This document shows, in pieces, positions 14,770 through 23,537 of a stretch of 37,488 bases of DNA. The DNA is from Victivallales bacterium (GTDB taxonomy: Bacteria; Verrucomicrobiota; Lentisphaeria; Oligosphaerales; Oligosphaeraceae). Where the stretch lies: NCBI GenBank assembly GCA_017964325.1, contig JAGCSE010000338.1, forward strand, positions 1-37,488, read 5' to 3'. The notes under the pieces were generated by a model, which saw only the letters and a list, made by a program, of their open reading frames with translations, searched no databases and had not been told where the DNA came from. Both the position numbers and the translations under genes were made by a program. Position 1 is the stretch's first letter. Every line of letters starts with the position of its first letter.

Positions 14770-15978
14770 TACGAGCAGGACATTATCGATGAACAAAAGC
14801 CAAACGGTCAGTTCCCCGACATCGCGCCTGGCGTCAACCACCAGACCAATTTCTTCGGTGCTCCCGGCTGGGCGGACACGGGCGTCCACCTGCCGTGGCG
14901 TCTTTATCAGAACTACGCTGACAAACGTATCTTAGAGCGTTCCTATCCTGCCGCAAAACGATGGGTGGATTTCGTCCACAAGCAATGCACGGACGGACTC
15001 ATCTGGACGAAACACCGCGAACACGACTACGGCGAATGGCTCAACGGCGACACGCTCGTCCTCAACGGCTATCCGCATGGCCACTGCGAAATGCCGAAGG
15101 AGCAGTTCGCCACGGCCATTTTCGCCTACACGGTGCACATTCTCGCCGAGACAGCAAAAGTCCTTGGATACAAGGAAGATGTAGCTTATTACGACGATTT
15201 GTTCGAGCAAATCCGCAAGGCATTCCAAGCCAAATACATGAATGAAGACGGCACGTTCAAGCACGAAACACAGGCCAGTTATGCCCTCGCCCTCGACTTC
15301 GGAATCGCCTACGATTCGCAACGCGACAAAATCTTCGAACGTCTGCTGGCCTGCATAAAGGATTACAAAGACCATCTTTCCACAGGTTTCCACGCCACCC
15401 ACCGCATGATGCTCCAACTCTCTGACAACGGTCATCACGACATCGCCAACAATTTCCTCAACCTCCGCACCGTCCCGTCGTGGGGTTACATGATCGACAA
15501 TGGCGCAACAACGCTGTGGGAGCGTTGGGACGGCTACGTCGCGGGCCGCGGCTTCCAGAATCCAGGCATGAACTCATTCAACCATTGGGCGTTCGGCTCC
15601 GTCGGCGAATGGATTTGGCGAACGCTCGTCGGCTTGAATCCAGACAACAACGCGCCAGGCTTCAAACACGTCATCATCCGTCCGCGCCCCGATGCCAGAA
15701 CTGCACAGATAAGAGCAGCTTATGATTCCATTCGCGGCAAATTCGACTTCTTCTTCAACTACAATGCCGCCGACAAACGCTACACATTAGTTATCGTCAT
15801 TCCGCCATCGTCAACAGCGACCGCATACGTTCCCTGCACGGATGCCTCTTCCCTACGCGAAGGCAACAAGCCAGTCGCGGAAAACCCGCACATCCGCGTC
15901 ATCCGCACCGAAAAAGACGCCGTTGTATTAGAACTTGAATCAGGCCGTTACAGCTTTATTTCATCATTTGACAAATAA
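14770..15978 (+). pseudogene. GH78 alpha-L-rhamnosidase, part after the in-frame TAA
   Basis: The same reading frame continues directly after TAA 14769 for 402 more codons to 15978. It encodes the rest of the GH78 alpha/alpha barrel (PNGQFPDIAP, WADTGVHLPW, YGEWLNGDT, TTLWERWDGY, NHWAFGSVGEWIW) and the C-terminal beta domain. With the first part the whole gene would be 1,085 residues plus stop, the expected length for secreted GH78. There is no frameshift; one codon separates the halves. The first in-frame ATG after the stop is 14965, already inside the barrel, with no ribosome binding site. The best reading is a recent nonsense mutation, a sequencing error or stop-codon readthrough. Confidence 0.8.
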
Positions 15979-16012
15979 TCACTTCCATAACTTTTTCATA
16001 TTGGAAATCACC

Positions 16013-16567
16013 ATGAGCCAATTAAGAATGTTCTTAGACATTGAAAAGCATCCACTTCCAGAATATCCTGTTCCCGAAGGCTTCCGCATCACCCGCAATG
16101 GACCTGAAGTTGCGGAACGATATGAAATCCTCCGTGAAGGCGCGGGCTGGAGCAAGCTCAAGCCAGATTTTCTGACCAACAAAGTCATCCCAAAAGGACT
16201 TGTTTTCTGCGAGGAAATCGCCACGGAGCTTCCCGTCGCCAGCGCCACCGCCGAATTTTCCGACTACCAAGGCCATCGTGACGATTGGGGCAATCTCGGC
16301 CAAGTCCTCAGCCTTGAAGCCTATCGCGGCAAGAAGCTCGGCCTCGTCACCTGCCTGACCGCCATGCACATCATCGCAGAAACAGGCTTCACGAAAGCCA
16401 CGCTCCTAACGGATGACTGGCGGCTTCCCGCCATCCGCATCTACATCGGAACTGGTTGGCGTCCATGGCTTTCCGAACCAGATATGCCAGAACGTTGGCA
16501 GAAAATCTGCGAAAACATCGGAGTTGATTACGCGACGCTCGAAACGTATGACAAAGACCTGCAATAA
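16013..16567 (+). CDS. GNAT-family acetyltransferase
   Basis: This 184-residue protein looks like a GCN5-type N-acetyltransferase, which moves an acetyl group from acetyl-CoA to an amine. The middle has the typical acetyl-CoA binding turn, LEAYRGKKLGLVTC (Q/R-x-x-G-x-G/A-like), after the LGQVLSLE strand. The last third carries ATLLTDDWRLPAIRIYIGTGWRP, as in the C-terminal strands of GNAT enzymes. ATG 16013 is preferred to longer readings because it lies 34 bases after the rhamnosidase stop and begins the conserved body. It probably belongs to the same transcript as the rhamnosidase. Substrate unknown. Confidence 0.75.
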   Translation: MSQLRMFLDIEKHPLPEYPVPEGFRITRNGPEVAERYEILREGAGWSKLKPDFLTNKVIPKGLVFCEEIATELPVASATAEFSDYQGHRDDWGNLGQVLSLEAYRGKKLGLVTCLTAMHIIAETGFTKATLLTDDWRLPAIRIYIGTGWRPWLSEPDMPERWQKICENIGVDYATLETYDKDLQ

Positions 16568-16568
16568 G

Positions 16569-16719
16569 AACTCTGCGCCTTTGCGCCCAGCGTCTCTGCG
16601 TTAAAAACTCTGCGCCTTTGCGTCTTTCCGCCTCTGCGTTAAAAACTCTGCGCCTTTGCGTCTTTCCGCCTCTGCGTTAAAAACTCTGCGCCTTTGCGTC
16701 TTTGCGTCTCTGCGTTAAA
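16569..16719. repeat. Four tandem 37-38-bp units (ctctgcgcctttgcgtc type)
   Basis: Units at 16569 (37 bp), 16606, 16644 and 16682 (38 bp each) begin aactctgcgcctttgcg and end ctctgcgttaaa. They start one base after the GNAT stop codon and end 20 bases before the next start codon. A decayed relative lies at about 29436-29492. Similar 'ctttgcgtctctgcg' intergenic repeats are, as I recall, found in many bacterial genomes. There are no spacers, so this is not CRISPR. Confidence 0.9.
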
Positions 16720-16739
16720 TAAATAAAGGATATAACAAC

Positions 16740-17516
16740 ATGCCATTCAACAACCGTACAGCCGTTGTGACAGGAGCTGGCGGCAACATCGGCCATGCCA
16801 TCTGCCATCATTTAGGTGCTTTAGGCGTCCATGTCGCCGCTACGGACATATCGCTGGATGCCGTCACAAAAAACGCTAAAGAACTTCAAGCTCTAGGCTA
16901 TAATGTCCGCCCATACCAGCAGGACGTCACATCATCAGAAAGCATCCAAAGTTCCTTTGCACAAATTATTTCCGACTTTGGAAAAGTCGATATTCTCATC
17001 AACAACGCTGGTGTCTGGTGCCACCATGACGGCGGTTGCAGACATTTTCTCGAAACGATTTCGGACGACGATTGGAAACGCATCATCGACATCAACCTTC
17101 TCGGCACGTTCCACTGCATGAGGCAGGTCATCCCGGGCATGGCTGAACGCCATTTCGGACGAATCATCAACCTTGGCTCCATCGCAGGCAATTCCGGTCT
17201 TCCAGGCGCGGCGGACTATTCCGCCGCCAAAGCCGCCGTCATCATGCTAACGAAAGTCGCCGCCATGGAAAACGCCAAACGCGGCATCACCGTCAACAGC
17301 GTCTCGCCAGGCATGGTCGCACGCGGAGATGCCAGACCCAACAACGGCACATGGCTCGGACGCAGCGGCACGGCCGACGAAATCGCCCGCGCCATCGTCT
17401 TTCTTGCCGATGATGACGCAGGTTACATCACAGGCGTCGATGTTCCCGTCGATGGCGGGCGCATACTCGGTCCGCACAATTTCGACATCAACACTGATAA
17501 TAAGTTCTTATCATAA
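16740..17516 (+). CDS. Short-chain dehydrogenase/reductase
   Basis: This 258-residue protein is a classical SDR, an NAD(P)-dependent oxidoreductase. The cofactor motif TGAGGNIG (T-G-x3-G-x-G) is at residues about 11-18, NNAG at about 90, the catalytic serine in LGSIAGNSG, and the Y-x3-K pair in YSAAKAAV. Its C-terminus, VPVDGGRIL, is typical. ATG 16740 follows AAAGGA by 10 bases. In this cluster it may oxidise a sugar such as rhamnose or a sugar acid, but the sequence alone does not tell. Substrate unknown. Confidence 0.85.
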   Translation: MPFNNRTAVVTGAGGNIGHAICHHLGALGVHVAATDISLDAVTKNAKELQALGYNVRPYQQDVTSSESIQSSFAQIISDFGKVDILINNAGVWCHHDGGCRHFLETISDDDWKRIIDINLLGTFHCMRQVIPGMAERHFGRIINLGSIAGNSGLPGAADYSAAKAAVIMLTKVAAMENAKRGITVNSVSPGMVARGDARPNNGTWLGRSGTADEIARAIVFLADDDAGYITGVDVPVDGGRILGPHNFDINTDNKFLS

Positions 17517-17554
17517 AGATATCTAACAACACATCCCAAATTCATCGAAAAATC

Positions 17555-18619
17555 ATGAAAAACTACCGAATCGTCGTCGTCACGCCTGGCAACGCACAAC
17601 TTCTGGAATCAGAAGTGCACGAACCAGCTGGAAATGAAGTTCTTATCCGTAACCATTACACGGTCGTCAGCGCGGGCACGGAACGCGCCTGGTCACAGGA
17701 CATGAACAATGCCCATCCCAAATTCCCCTGGTATCCAGGCTATTGCGGCTCTGGCGAAGTCGTCGCCGTCGGCCCGGACGTCAAAAACTACAAGGTCGGC
17801 GACAAAGTCGTCGTCAATTGGGCTGGCCACGCCCTCTATTCCATCAAGCACGACTGGACCGTCCCAACCAATTATTTGAACACAAATGCCGCCGCTGGCG
17901 CGACCTACAACATCAAGCAAGAGAAAATCGTGAAGATTCCTGAAAACGTCAGCATGCTTGACGCCGCCTTCACGAACATCTCCTCCTTCTCCTTCAACGG
18001 TGTCCGTAAGCTCCATCTGGAAATCGGTGAAAGCTGCATGATCGCAGGACAGGGCATCCTCGGAATCTTCGCGCTCCAAATCGCAGCCCTCAGCGGAGCC
18101 GTCCCGATGATCGTCTCCGATTTCTCCCCCGAACGCCGCGCTTTGGCACTCAAACTTGGTGCGGACTACGCCCTCAATCCAGGCGATGCAGATTACATCA
18201 AGCAGGTGAAAGACATCACGGAAGGCGAAGGCGTCCGCGCCATCGTTGAAGTCACAGGCTCCGCCATCGCCCTCCAGCAGGCTCTCGAATACGCCGCATG
18301 GGAAGCCCGCGTCTCACTGCTCGGCTGCACACGCATTCCCGACGCGCCCATCGATTTCTACCGCTACGTCCATTGCCGCGGCATCCAGATTTTCGGCGCC
18401 CACACCATGACCCGCGCCAAAGTCGAATCGGCCCCCTACCATTGGACGCAGGAAGACGACTACCGCGCCTTCCTCAAGCTCCTTGCCAACGGCAAGATGA
18501 AGGCTTCGGAAATCATTTCTGAAATCGTCACACCCGACAAATGCCATGACATCTACGCCATGCTTGGCGAAAACAAGAATCCGCCGCTCGGCATCGTCTT
18601 CGACTGGAGAAATCTGTAA
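17555..18619 (+). CDS. MDR-family (zinc-type alcohol) dehydrogenase, catalytic zinc site altered
   Basis: The 354-residue protein belongs to the medium-chain dehydrogenase/reductase superfamily: a GroES-like domain, then a Rossmann domain. The GroES part shows YTVVSAGTERA, where zinc enzymes usually have a catalytic Cys, and GYCGSGEVVAVG. The Rossmann part has AGQGILGIFALQIA. The SAGTE form is seen in the BchC-like/sugar-dehydrogenase side of the family, which often lacks the usual zinc ligands. It follows the SDR gene by 38 bases and is likely cotranscribed. Two dehydrogenases behind a rhamnosidase suggest sugar oxidation; this is an inference. Confidence 0.8.
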   Translation: MKNYRIVVVTPGNAQLLESEVHEPAGNEVLIRNHYTVVSAGTERAWSQDMNNAHPKFPWYPGYCGSGEVVAVGPDVKNYKVGDKVVVNWAGHALYSIKHDWTVPTNYLNTNAAAGATYNIKQEKIVKIPENVSMLDAAFTNISSFSFNGVRKLHLEIGESCMIAGQGILGIFALQIAALSGAVPMIVSDFSPERRALALKLGADYALNPGDADYIKQVKDITEGEGVRAIVEVTGSAIALQQALEYAAWEARVSLLGCTRIPDAPIDFYRYVHCRGIQIFGAHTMTRAKVESAPYHWTQEDDYRAFLKLLANGKMKASEIISEIVTPDKCHDIYAMLGENKNPPLGIVFDWRNL

Positions 18620-18630
18620 TCATTCCATAT

Positions 18631-18697
18631 CGAGACGTGAGCGGAGACAATGTTTTAACGTCTTTTTGTCTTACGTCTCACGCGTCTCGCGTATCAC
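18631..18697. repeat. agacg-type intergenic repeat with inverted ends
   Basis: CGAGACGTGAG (18631-18641) pairs with CTCACGCGTCTCG (18677-18689) with two bulged bases, giving a long hairpin just after the MDR stop. The minus strand reads acgcgagacgcgtgagacg and aagaca, which resembles the elements at 29512-29576 and 31308-31352. It might aid transcript ending, but there is no terminal T-tract. Confidence 0.6.
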
Positions 18698-18794
18698 ATC
18701 ACCTAAAAGCAATCTTCTCATCAAGATGATAGCAAGCTGGACGCAATAGCAAAATATTGCCGTTGCACAGTTAATCGCGGAACAAAACAATCCA

Positions 18795-19838
18795 TCAATT
18801 CTGCTGTTCAGAAACCTCACGGACATGTTCCGCGATGGTTTCATTCACCTTCTGGCGGACGGCGTCCCCCGCCTGGCGGATGCCGTTCATCACGGCCTTG
18901 CCGTCCGAAATACCATGGCCGATGATGACAATGCCGTTTACGCCAAGAAGCGGAGCTCCGCCTATTTCCGAAAAGTCCGTTGAGTTCCGCAATTCCTTGA
19001 ACGCGCCTTTCGACAGTAATGCGCCCAATTTCCATATCAACTTGGTACACACGGCTTTCTTGATGAGATGCCCCATCGACTTCGCCAACTGTTCGCAACT
19101 CTTAAGCACCACGTTGCCAACAAAGCCATCGCAGACAGCGACATCCACGCCGCCTGAAAACAAATCATGCCCTTCGACGTTACCGACAAAATTAATCATC
19201 TTCGCCTCGCGCAGCAACGTCAACGCCCCCTGTGTCAACTTGTTGCCCTTCCCCTCCTCCGTGCCATTGCAAATCAGCCCTACGCGTGGATTCTGCTTGT
19301 TCAGAATCGACTTCGCGTAAATCGATCCCATGATTCCATAATGCAGCAGATTGACGGGCACGCAATCCACGTTCGCTCCCGCATCCAGCAACAGGAAATT
19401 ACCGCGCTCCGACGGCATAACCGCCGCAATGCCAGGACGTTCAATTCCAGGCAACATCGACAGGCGGAAATACGCAGACACAACCGACGCCCCCGTGCTT
19501 CCTGCACTGAAAACGCCGCTTGCACGACCGACTCGAACCAAATTCATCGCCACGTTGATGGACGAGTCCCGCTTCTGCCGAACCGCCGATACAGGATGAT
19601 CTTCCATTTCAACAACCTGCGACGCATGAACAAGTTCCAACCGCGGATCGCCTAATATGCCGACCCGCTTCAACTCCGCTTCCATCCGCTTCTGGTCCCC
19701 CACCAGCAATAGCTTGAACGCTTTTCCATAGCGATCCAACGTCATGCCAACGCCGTCAATGATGGCTCCAGGCGCATAATCGCCGCCCATCACATCCACA
19801 GCTATATTGATCACTTGGCTGGTTTTCCGTTCCGGCAT
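18795..19838 (-). CDS. plsX: Phosphate acyltransferase PlsX
   Basis: PlsX turns acyl-ACP into acyl-phosphate, the acyl donor for PlsY at the start of phospholipid synthesis. This 347-residue protein has the usual length and motifs: AVDVMGGDYAPGAI near the start, FSAGSTGA, LLLDAGANVDC, IGLICNGTEEGKG-like (VGLICNGTEEGKG), and CDGFVGNVVLKS. I chose ATG 19838, preceded by GGAG eight bases upstream; a longer reading begins with GTG. It is the third gene of a yceD-rpmF-plsX group, but a strong hairpin lies between rpmF and plsX. There is no fabH or acpP next to it. Confidence 0.95.
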   Translation of the reverse strand: MPERKTSQVINIAVDVMGGDYAPGAIIDGVGMTLDRYGKAFKLLLVGDQKRMEAELKRVGILGDPRLELVHASQVVEMEDHPVSAVRQKRDSSINVAMNLVRVGRASGVFSAGSTGASVVSAYFRLSMLPGIERPGIAAVMPSERGNFLLLDAGANVDCVPVNLLHYGIMGSIYAKSILNKQNPRVGLICNGTEEGKGNKLTQGALTLLREAKMINFVGNVEGHDLFSGGVDVAVCDGFVGNVVLKSCEQLAKSMGHLIKKAVCTKLIWKLGALLSKGAFKELRNSTDFSEIGGAPLLGVNGIVIIGHGISDGKAVMNGIRQAGDAVRQKVNETIAEHVREVSEQQN

Positions 19839-19949
19839 GCGAACTACTCCATGCTGACGAATCACTCAATCACTACATAAAATGCAGATGGACAATATCT
19901 TCTGACACCATGGCTTCAACCTCGCGCACGATGCCCTATACAGACAAAT

Positions 19950-19976
19950 GGGCTGACGGATATGATCCATCAGCCC
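19950..19976 (-). terminator. Strong hairpin between rpmF and plsX
   Basis: GGGCTGACGGAT (19950-19961) and ATCCATCAGCCC (19965-19976) form a 12-bp stem with one G-T pair and a 3-base loop. It lies between the rpmF stop and the plsX start on the coding (minus) strand, which reads ATTTG after the stem rather than a T-tract. It may be a leaky terminator, a processing site or an mRNA-stability element that lowers or uncouples plsX expression. Confidence 0.55.
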
Positions 19977-19985
19977 AAAACACGC

Positions 19986-20174
19986 TTACTTCTCGTCTTG
20001 CTTGACCATCAAAACAGTCTTGCCATCGTACATGCCGCATTTCTTGCAGACACGATGCGGAAGGCACGGAGCTCCGCAGTTCGTGCACAATGTGACCTGA
20101 ACGCCTTTGTAACGATTGGCGGCATGACGAGTCCGAACCGTACGCTTACTGACTTTACTCTGTTGAACAGCCAT
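19986..20174 (-). CDS. rpmF: 50S ribosomal protein bL32
   Basis: The 62-residue protein is a zinc-ribbon form of bL32 in the large ribosomal subunit. It begins MAVQQSKVSKRTVRTRHAAN, typical of the family, and carries two cysteine pairs, CTNC and CKKC, with 13 residues between the cores, which bind one zinc ion. ATG 20174 is chosen over a longer reading because of the family N-terminus and the GGAGACAAGGACA leader. It sits between yceD and plsX, the common bacterial order. Confidence 0.95.
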   Translation of the reverse strand: MAVQQSKVSKRTVRTRHAANRYKGVQVTLCTNCGAPCLPHRVCKKCGMYDGKTVLMVKQDEK

Positions 20175-20290
20175 TGTCCTTGTCTCCAGAATGATTGTGA
20201 CCGCCCGCCAAAGGCTTCCGCCCCACGGCAGGCCGTCCATTGTTCTTGTTTGTTATATTTACAATAAAAATATATTCACGATTCAAAAAG

Positions 20291-20824
20291 TCAATTGTCC
20301 AGCTTCAATTTATCCAAGGCATCCCACGGATTCGGGCCGTCGCCCGCCGTTTCGTCCGCTTCGGATTCATCATCCTCTGGAATCTCGCATCCGCAGTCGC
20401 CGTCGTTCAGATTCGCTCCGCACACGGGGCAGAGCCCGCGGCAATCCTCCGAACAAAGACACGACTGCGGGAAAACTAATAATATATCTTCCCGAACGTC
20501 ATCAGTCAAGTCAACGACAGTTCCAGCGACTTTTTCGTACCTATGACAAACATCGTCCGTCTCCAGCGTAAGGTCGAAAAACTCCGTGCAACGGTCGCAT
20601 TCCGCGCGAATTGTCACGGAAAGATGGCCCGTTACGAGCAAATCTTCCCCCAACTGGCTCAAATGCAAATGGTAGGACAAATCGTTCGGGAACTCGAACC
20701 GCCCGCCTTCATCATCTATGTCCAACGTGGAAATCGGAGCCGTCCCTTCCAGATTCACTCCTCCAAACGGCAAGTCCATCACATGGCACTGCAAGCCGTT
20801 CCCCTTGTCTTTATTCCCTGACAT
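20291..20824 (-). CDS. yceD: YceD/DUF177 family protein
   Basis: DUF177 (YceD) proteins precede rpmF in many bacteria. In plants and E. coli they are linked to 23S rRNA accumulation or ribosome assembly; the exact role is not settled. The 177-residue protein shows the family core: HLSVTIRAECDRCTEFFDL (C-x-R-C) and, at the end, a cysteine-rich pair CLCSEDCRGLCPVCGANLN, then an acidic tail. ATG 20824 follows AAGGAA. The gap to rpmF is 116 bases. Confidence 0.85.
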   Translation of the reverse strand: MSGNKDKGNGLQCHVMDLPFGGVNLEGTAPISTLDIDDEGGRFEFPNDLSYHLHLSQLGEDLLVTGHLSVTIRAECDRCTEFFDLTLETDDVCHRYEKVAGTVVDLTDDVREDILLVFPQSCLCSEDCRGLCPVCGANLNDGDCGCEIPEDDESEADETAGDGPNPWDALDKLKLDN

Positions 20825-20889
20825 CGCTCTTTTCCTTGCTATATTTCAATATTTTCTGATGTTTCTTCCTTTATAATATACCATTTAAG

Positions 20890-20918
20890 TTGAAACTTGC
20901 ATTTTTAGACATTATATT
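20890..20918 (+). promoter_or_regulatory. Candidate promoter of the PEP carboxykinase gene
   Basis: TTGAAA (20890-20895), a 17-base spacer and TATATT (20913-20918) fit a sigma-70 promoter well. The leader to the ATG at 21007 is about 80 bases and includes a small hairpin, GTCCGC/GCGGAC (20948-20966). Confidence 0.6.
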
Positions 20919-21006
20919 TTATGTGATTTTTTTAACAGCAGGCCGCCGTCCGCGCAAGATGCGGACAAAGCGACCGTCACGAACCCAAACAATGAGGAAA
21001 AAATCA

Positions 21007-22800
21007 ATGGAACTCAAAGACATCAAAAACGCCGAACTCAAAGGCTGGCTCCAACACTGGATCGACCTCTGCACGCCGGACAAAGTCGTCTTCTTCGACG
21101 GTTCTGAATGGATGTACAACGAAATCGCCAATCTGATGGTCAAGACCGGCGCTTTCATCAAGCTCGACAAGCCCGCCAACTCCTATTTCGCACGCTCGGA
21201 CAAATCCGACGTCGCCCGCGTCGAAGAGCGCACATACATCTGCTCCGAAAAGGAAGAGGACGCAGGCCCGACCAACCATTGGAAGGCCCCCGCTGAAATG
21301 AAGGCCGAGTTCAATGAACTCTTCAAGGGCTGCATGGTCGGCCGTACCCTCTATGTCATCCCCTTCTCCATGGGTCCCATTGACTCCCCCATCGCCAAAT
21401 ACGGCATCGAAATCACGGACTCCCCCTACGTCGTTGAATCCATGAAGATCATGACTCGTGTCAGCTTCAAGATCATCGACAAGATCGAAGCGGGCGCTCC
21501 CTTTGTGAAATGCGTCCACTCCGTCGGCTTCCCGCTTCCGGAAGGCGTCGCGGATGTTCCATGGCCGTCGGCCCCCGTCGAGAAGAAATACATCACGCAT
21601 TTCCCGGAAACAGATGAAATCATCTCCTACGGCTCCGGCTACGGCGGCAACGCCCTGCTCGGCAAGAAATGCTTCGCCCTCCGTATCGCCTCCAACCAGG
21701 CGAAACGCGAAGGCTGGATGGCCGAACACATGCTCATCCTGAAACTCACATCCCCCGAAGGCGAAGTCAAATACGTCGCCGCCGCCTTCCCGTCCGCCTG
21801 CGGCAAGACCAACCTCGCCATGATGGAACCCACCATCCCCGGCTGGACCGTCCAGACCATCGGCGACGATATCGCCTGGATGCGCTTCAATGAAAAGGAC
21901 GGCATGCTCCACGCCATCAACCCCGAAAACGGTTTCTTCGGCGTCGCCCCCGGCACCTCCATGAAATCCAACCCCAACGCCATGCGCACCATCAACCGCG
22001 GCAACTCCATCTTCACCAACTGCGCCATGACCCTCGACGGCGGCGTCTGGTGGGAAGATTCCGACGATACGCCCGATTTCCTGATCGACTGGCAGCGCAA
22101 GCCGTGGACGCCAGCGTCCAAGACCGTCGCCGCCCATAAGAACGCCCGCTTCACGACACCTGCGTCGCAGTGCCCCGTCATCGCTCCCGAATGGGAAGAT
22201 CCGGAAGGCGTTCCGATCAGCGCGTTCCTCTTCGGCGGCCGCCGCAAGACCGTCGTCCCGCTGGTCAACGAAGCACGCAACTGGGAGCACGGCGTGTTCC
22301 TCGGCGCGACCATGGCTTCCGAAATGACCGCAGCCGTCCTCGGCGGCGCCGGCCAGCTCCGCTTCGACCCGTTCGCCATGCTGCCGTTCTGCGGCTACCA
22401 CATGGGCGACTATTTCAAGCATTGGCTTGAAATCGGCAAGCATCCAGGCGCCAAGCTCCCGAAGATTTTCTACGTCAATTGGTTCCGCCGTGGCGCAGAT
22501 GGTCATTTCCTCTGGCCCGGATACGGCGACAACAGCCGCGTCCTCAAGTGGATCTTCGGTCGCTGCAACGGCACCGCCGCCGCCAAGGAAACCGAAATCG
22601 GCAATCTGCCCGCCGACGGTGCGCTTGATCTCTCCGGCCTCGACATTCCCGCAGAAGACCATAAGGCCCTCTTCGGCGTCGATAAGGACGGTTGGAAAGC
22701 TGTCATCCCGCAGATTGAAGAGCATTTCAAGAAGTTTGGTACGAAACTCCCCGCCGAACTCACCAAGCAGCTCGATGAACTCAAGGCCCGCCTCGCATAA
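21007..22800 (+). CDS. pckG: GTP-dependent phosphoenolpyruvate carboxykinase
   Basis: This enzyme interconverts oxaloacetate and PEP with GTP, for gluconeogenesis or, in fermenting bacteria, for CO2 fixation. The 597-residue protein has the GTP-type motifs: [15 protein letters not shown], the P-loop [22 protein letters not shown], and the late [20 protein letters not shown] segment. The length fits the GTP family, not the shorter ATP family. The start at 21007 follows AGGAAA; longer readings lack support. A strong hairpin ends the gene. The strand opposite is open for 573 codons only because the gene favours C-ending codons. Confidence 0.95.
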   Translation: MELKDIKNAELKGWLQHWIDLCTPDKVVFFDGSEWMYNEIANLMVKTGAFIKLDKPANSYFARSDKSDVARVEERTYICSEKEEDAGPTNHWKAPAEMKAEFNELFKGCMVGRTLYVIPFSMGPIDSPIAKYGIEITDSPYVVESMKIMTRVSFKIIDKIEAGAPFVKCVHSVGFPLPEGVADVPWPSAPVEKKYITHFPETDEIISYGSGYGGNALLGKKCFALRIASNQAKREGWMAEHMLILKLTSPEGEVKYVAAAFPSACGKTNLAMMEPTIPGWTVQTIGDDIAWMRFNEKDGMLHAINPENGFFGVAPGTSMKSNPNAMRTINRGNSIFTNCAMTLDGGVWWEDSDDTPDFLIDWQRKPWTPASKTVAAHKNARFTTPASQCPVIAPEWEDPEGVPISAFLFGGRRKTVVPLVNEARNWEHGVFLGATMASEMTAAVLGGAGQLRFDPFAMLPFCGYHMGDYFKHWLEIGKHPGAKLPKIFYVNWFRRGADGHFLWPGYGDNSRVLKWIFGRCNGTAAAKETEIGNLPADGALDLSGLDIPAEDHKALFGVDKDGWKAVIPQIEEHFKKFGTKLPAELTKQLDELKARLA

Positions 22801-22828
22801 TCAGGCCATGATGTTCTGTTAAATTCAT

Positions 22829-22868
22829 GAAACGGGACGGCGGCTCAAATACCGCCGTCCCGTTTCTA
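22829..22868 (+). terminator. Hairpin terminator after PEP carboxykinase
   Basis: A perfect 15-bp stem, arms 22829-22843 and 22852-22866 around an 8-base loop (ctcaaata), follows the stop by 28 bases. Only a short TTTC/TATAT tail is present, so termination may be partial, but the stem is very stable. Confidence 0.8.
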
Positions 22869-22922
22869 TATGCCATATAATCATAAAACATAATCACTTG
22901 CCATCAGAGCGGTTAAGCAATC

Positions 22923-23498
22923 ATGCCAGCATTCGACTCCATCAAGAACTACTGCAAAAGCAATCCTAAAGGCGCAACAATCGCCGCCGCGATCGTTTTG
23001 GCCGCCATTATCTGCATTTTCAGCATCTGTGCGCAGCTTTCCACTTGGAAGAACTACAGCTTCCCTCAAGCCGCACTCTCCATGAGATTGCCACAACCGC
23101 CTAGCGCCATTGATGATACGAAAATACCTGGCTTCTTTCTTTGGACGATGCAGAATGAAGACATCGCCCTCACAATCGGAGCCGTGAAATTGACGAAAAC
23201 CGACGAACCAGCCCCCGCCATGGCTAACACCATCGCCTATGTCGAAAAGGCAATCCAAAACAACCCGCACATCGAAAAGACTGAATTCAAGATCAATCAG
23301 CGGACACAAGGCGGCAAAAACGTCCAATATCTGACGGGTACCGCCGTTTTCAAAGACGGTGAAGCCAAAGCCAACACTTTCGTGGAGGGAATTTTCCATA
23401 TCACCAACGAAAGCATCGGCTTCGTTTACGCTCACTACAACACGCCGAAAGGCGAAGAAATGCTGCGCGACATTTTCGCAACCGTCGTCTGCGAATAA
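22923..23498 (+). CDS. Hypothetical protein with one N-terminal membrane helix
   Basis: The 191-residue protein has one hydrophobic helix (residues about 18-38, ATIAAAIVLAAIICIFSIC) and a soluble domain of about 150 residues that should lie outside the inner membrane. I do not recognise a family. The soluble part has alternating short strands (DIALTIGAVKLT, FKINQRTQGGKNVQYLTGTAVF) like small alpha/beta domains that hold lipid or metal ligands, but this is only an impression. It lies between the PEP carboxykinase terminator and convergent nadA, with no Shine-Dalgarno, so it is probably a single-gene transcript. Confidence 0.65.
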   Translation: MPAFDSIKNYCKSNPKGATIAAAIVLAAIICIFSICAQLSTWKNYSFPQAALSMRLPQPPSAIDDTKIPGFFLWTMQNEDIALTIGAVKLTKTDEPAPAMANTIAYVEKAIQNNPHIEKTEFKINQRTQGGKNVQYLTGTAVFKDGEAKANTFVEGIFHITNESIGFVYAHYNTPKGEEMLRDIFATVVCE

Positions 23499-23537
23499 GT
23501 GGAGGTCCCGCCTGCTTCTCGCCGTTGGGTTAACCGC

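Noticed and set aside
21004..22725. 573-codon minus-strand frame opposite PEP carboxykinase
   Set aside because: It mirrors a highly expressed, C-ending codon gene; the translation has no known domain and the plus-strand gene is certain.
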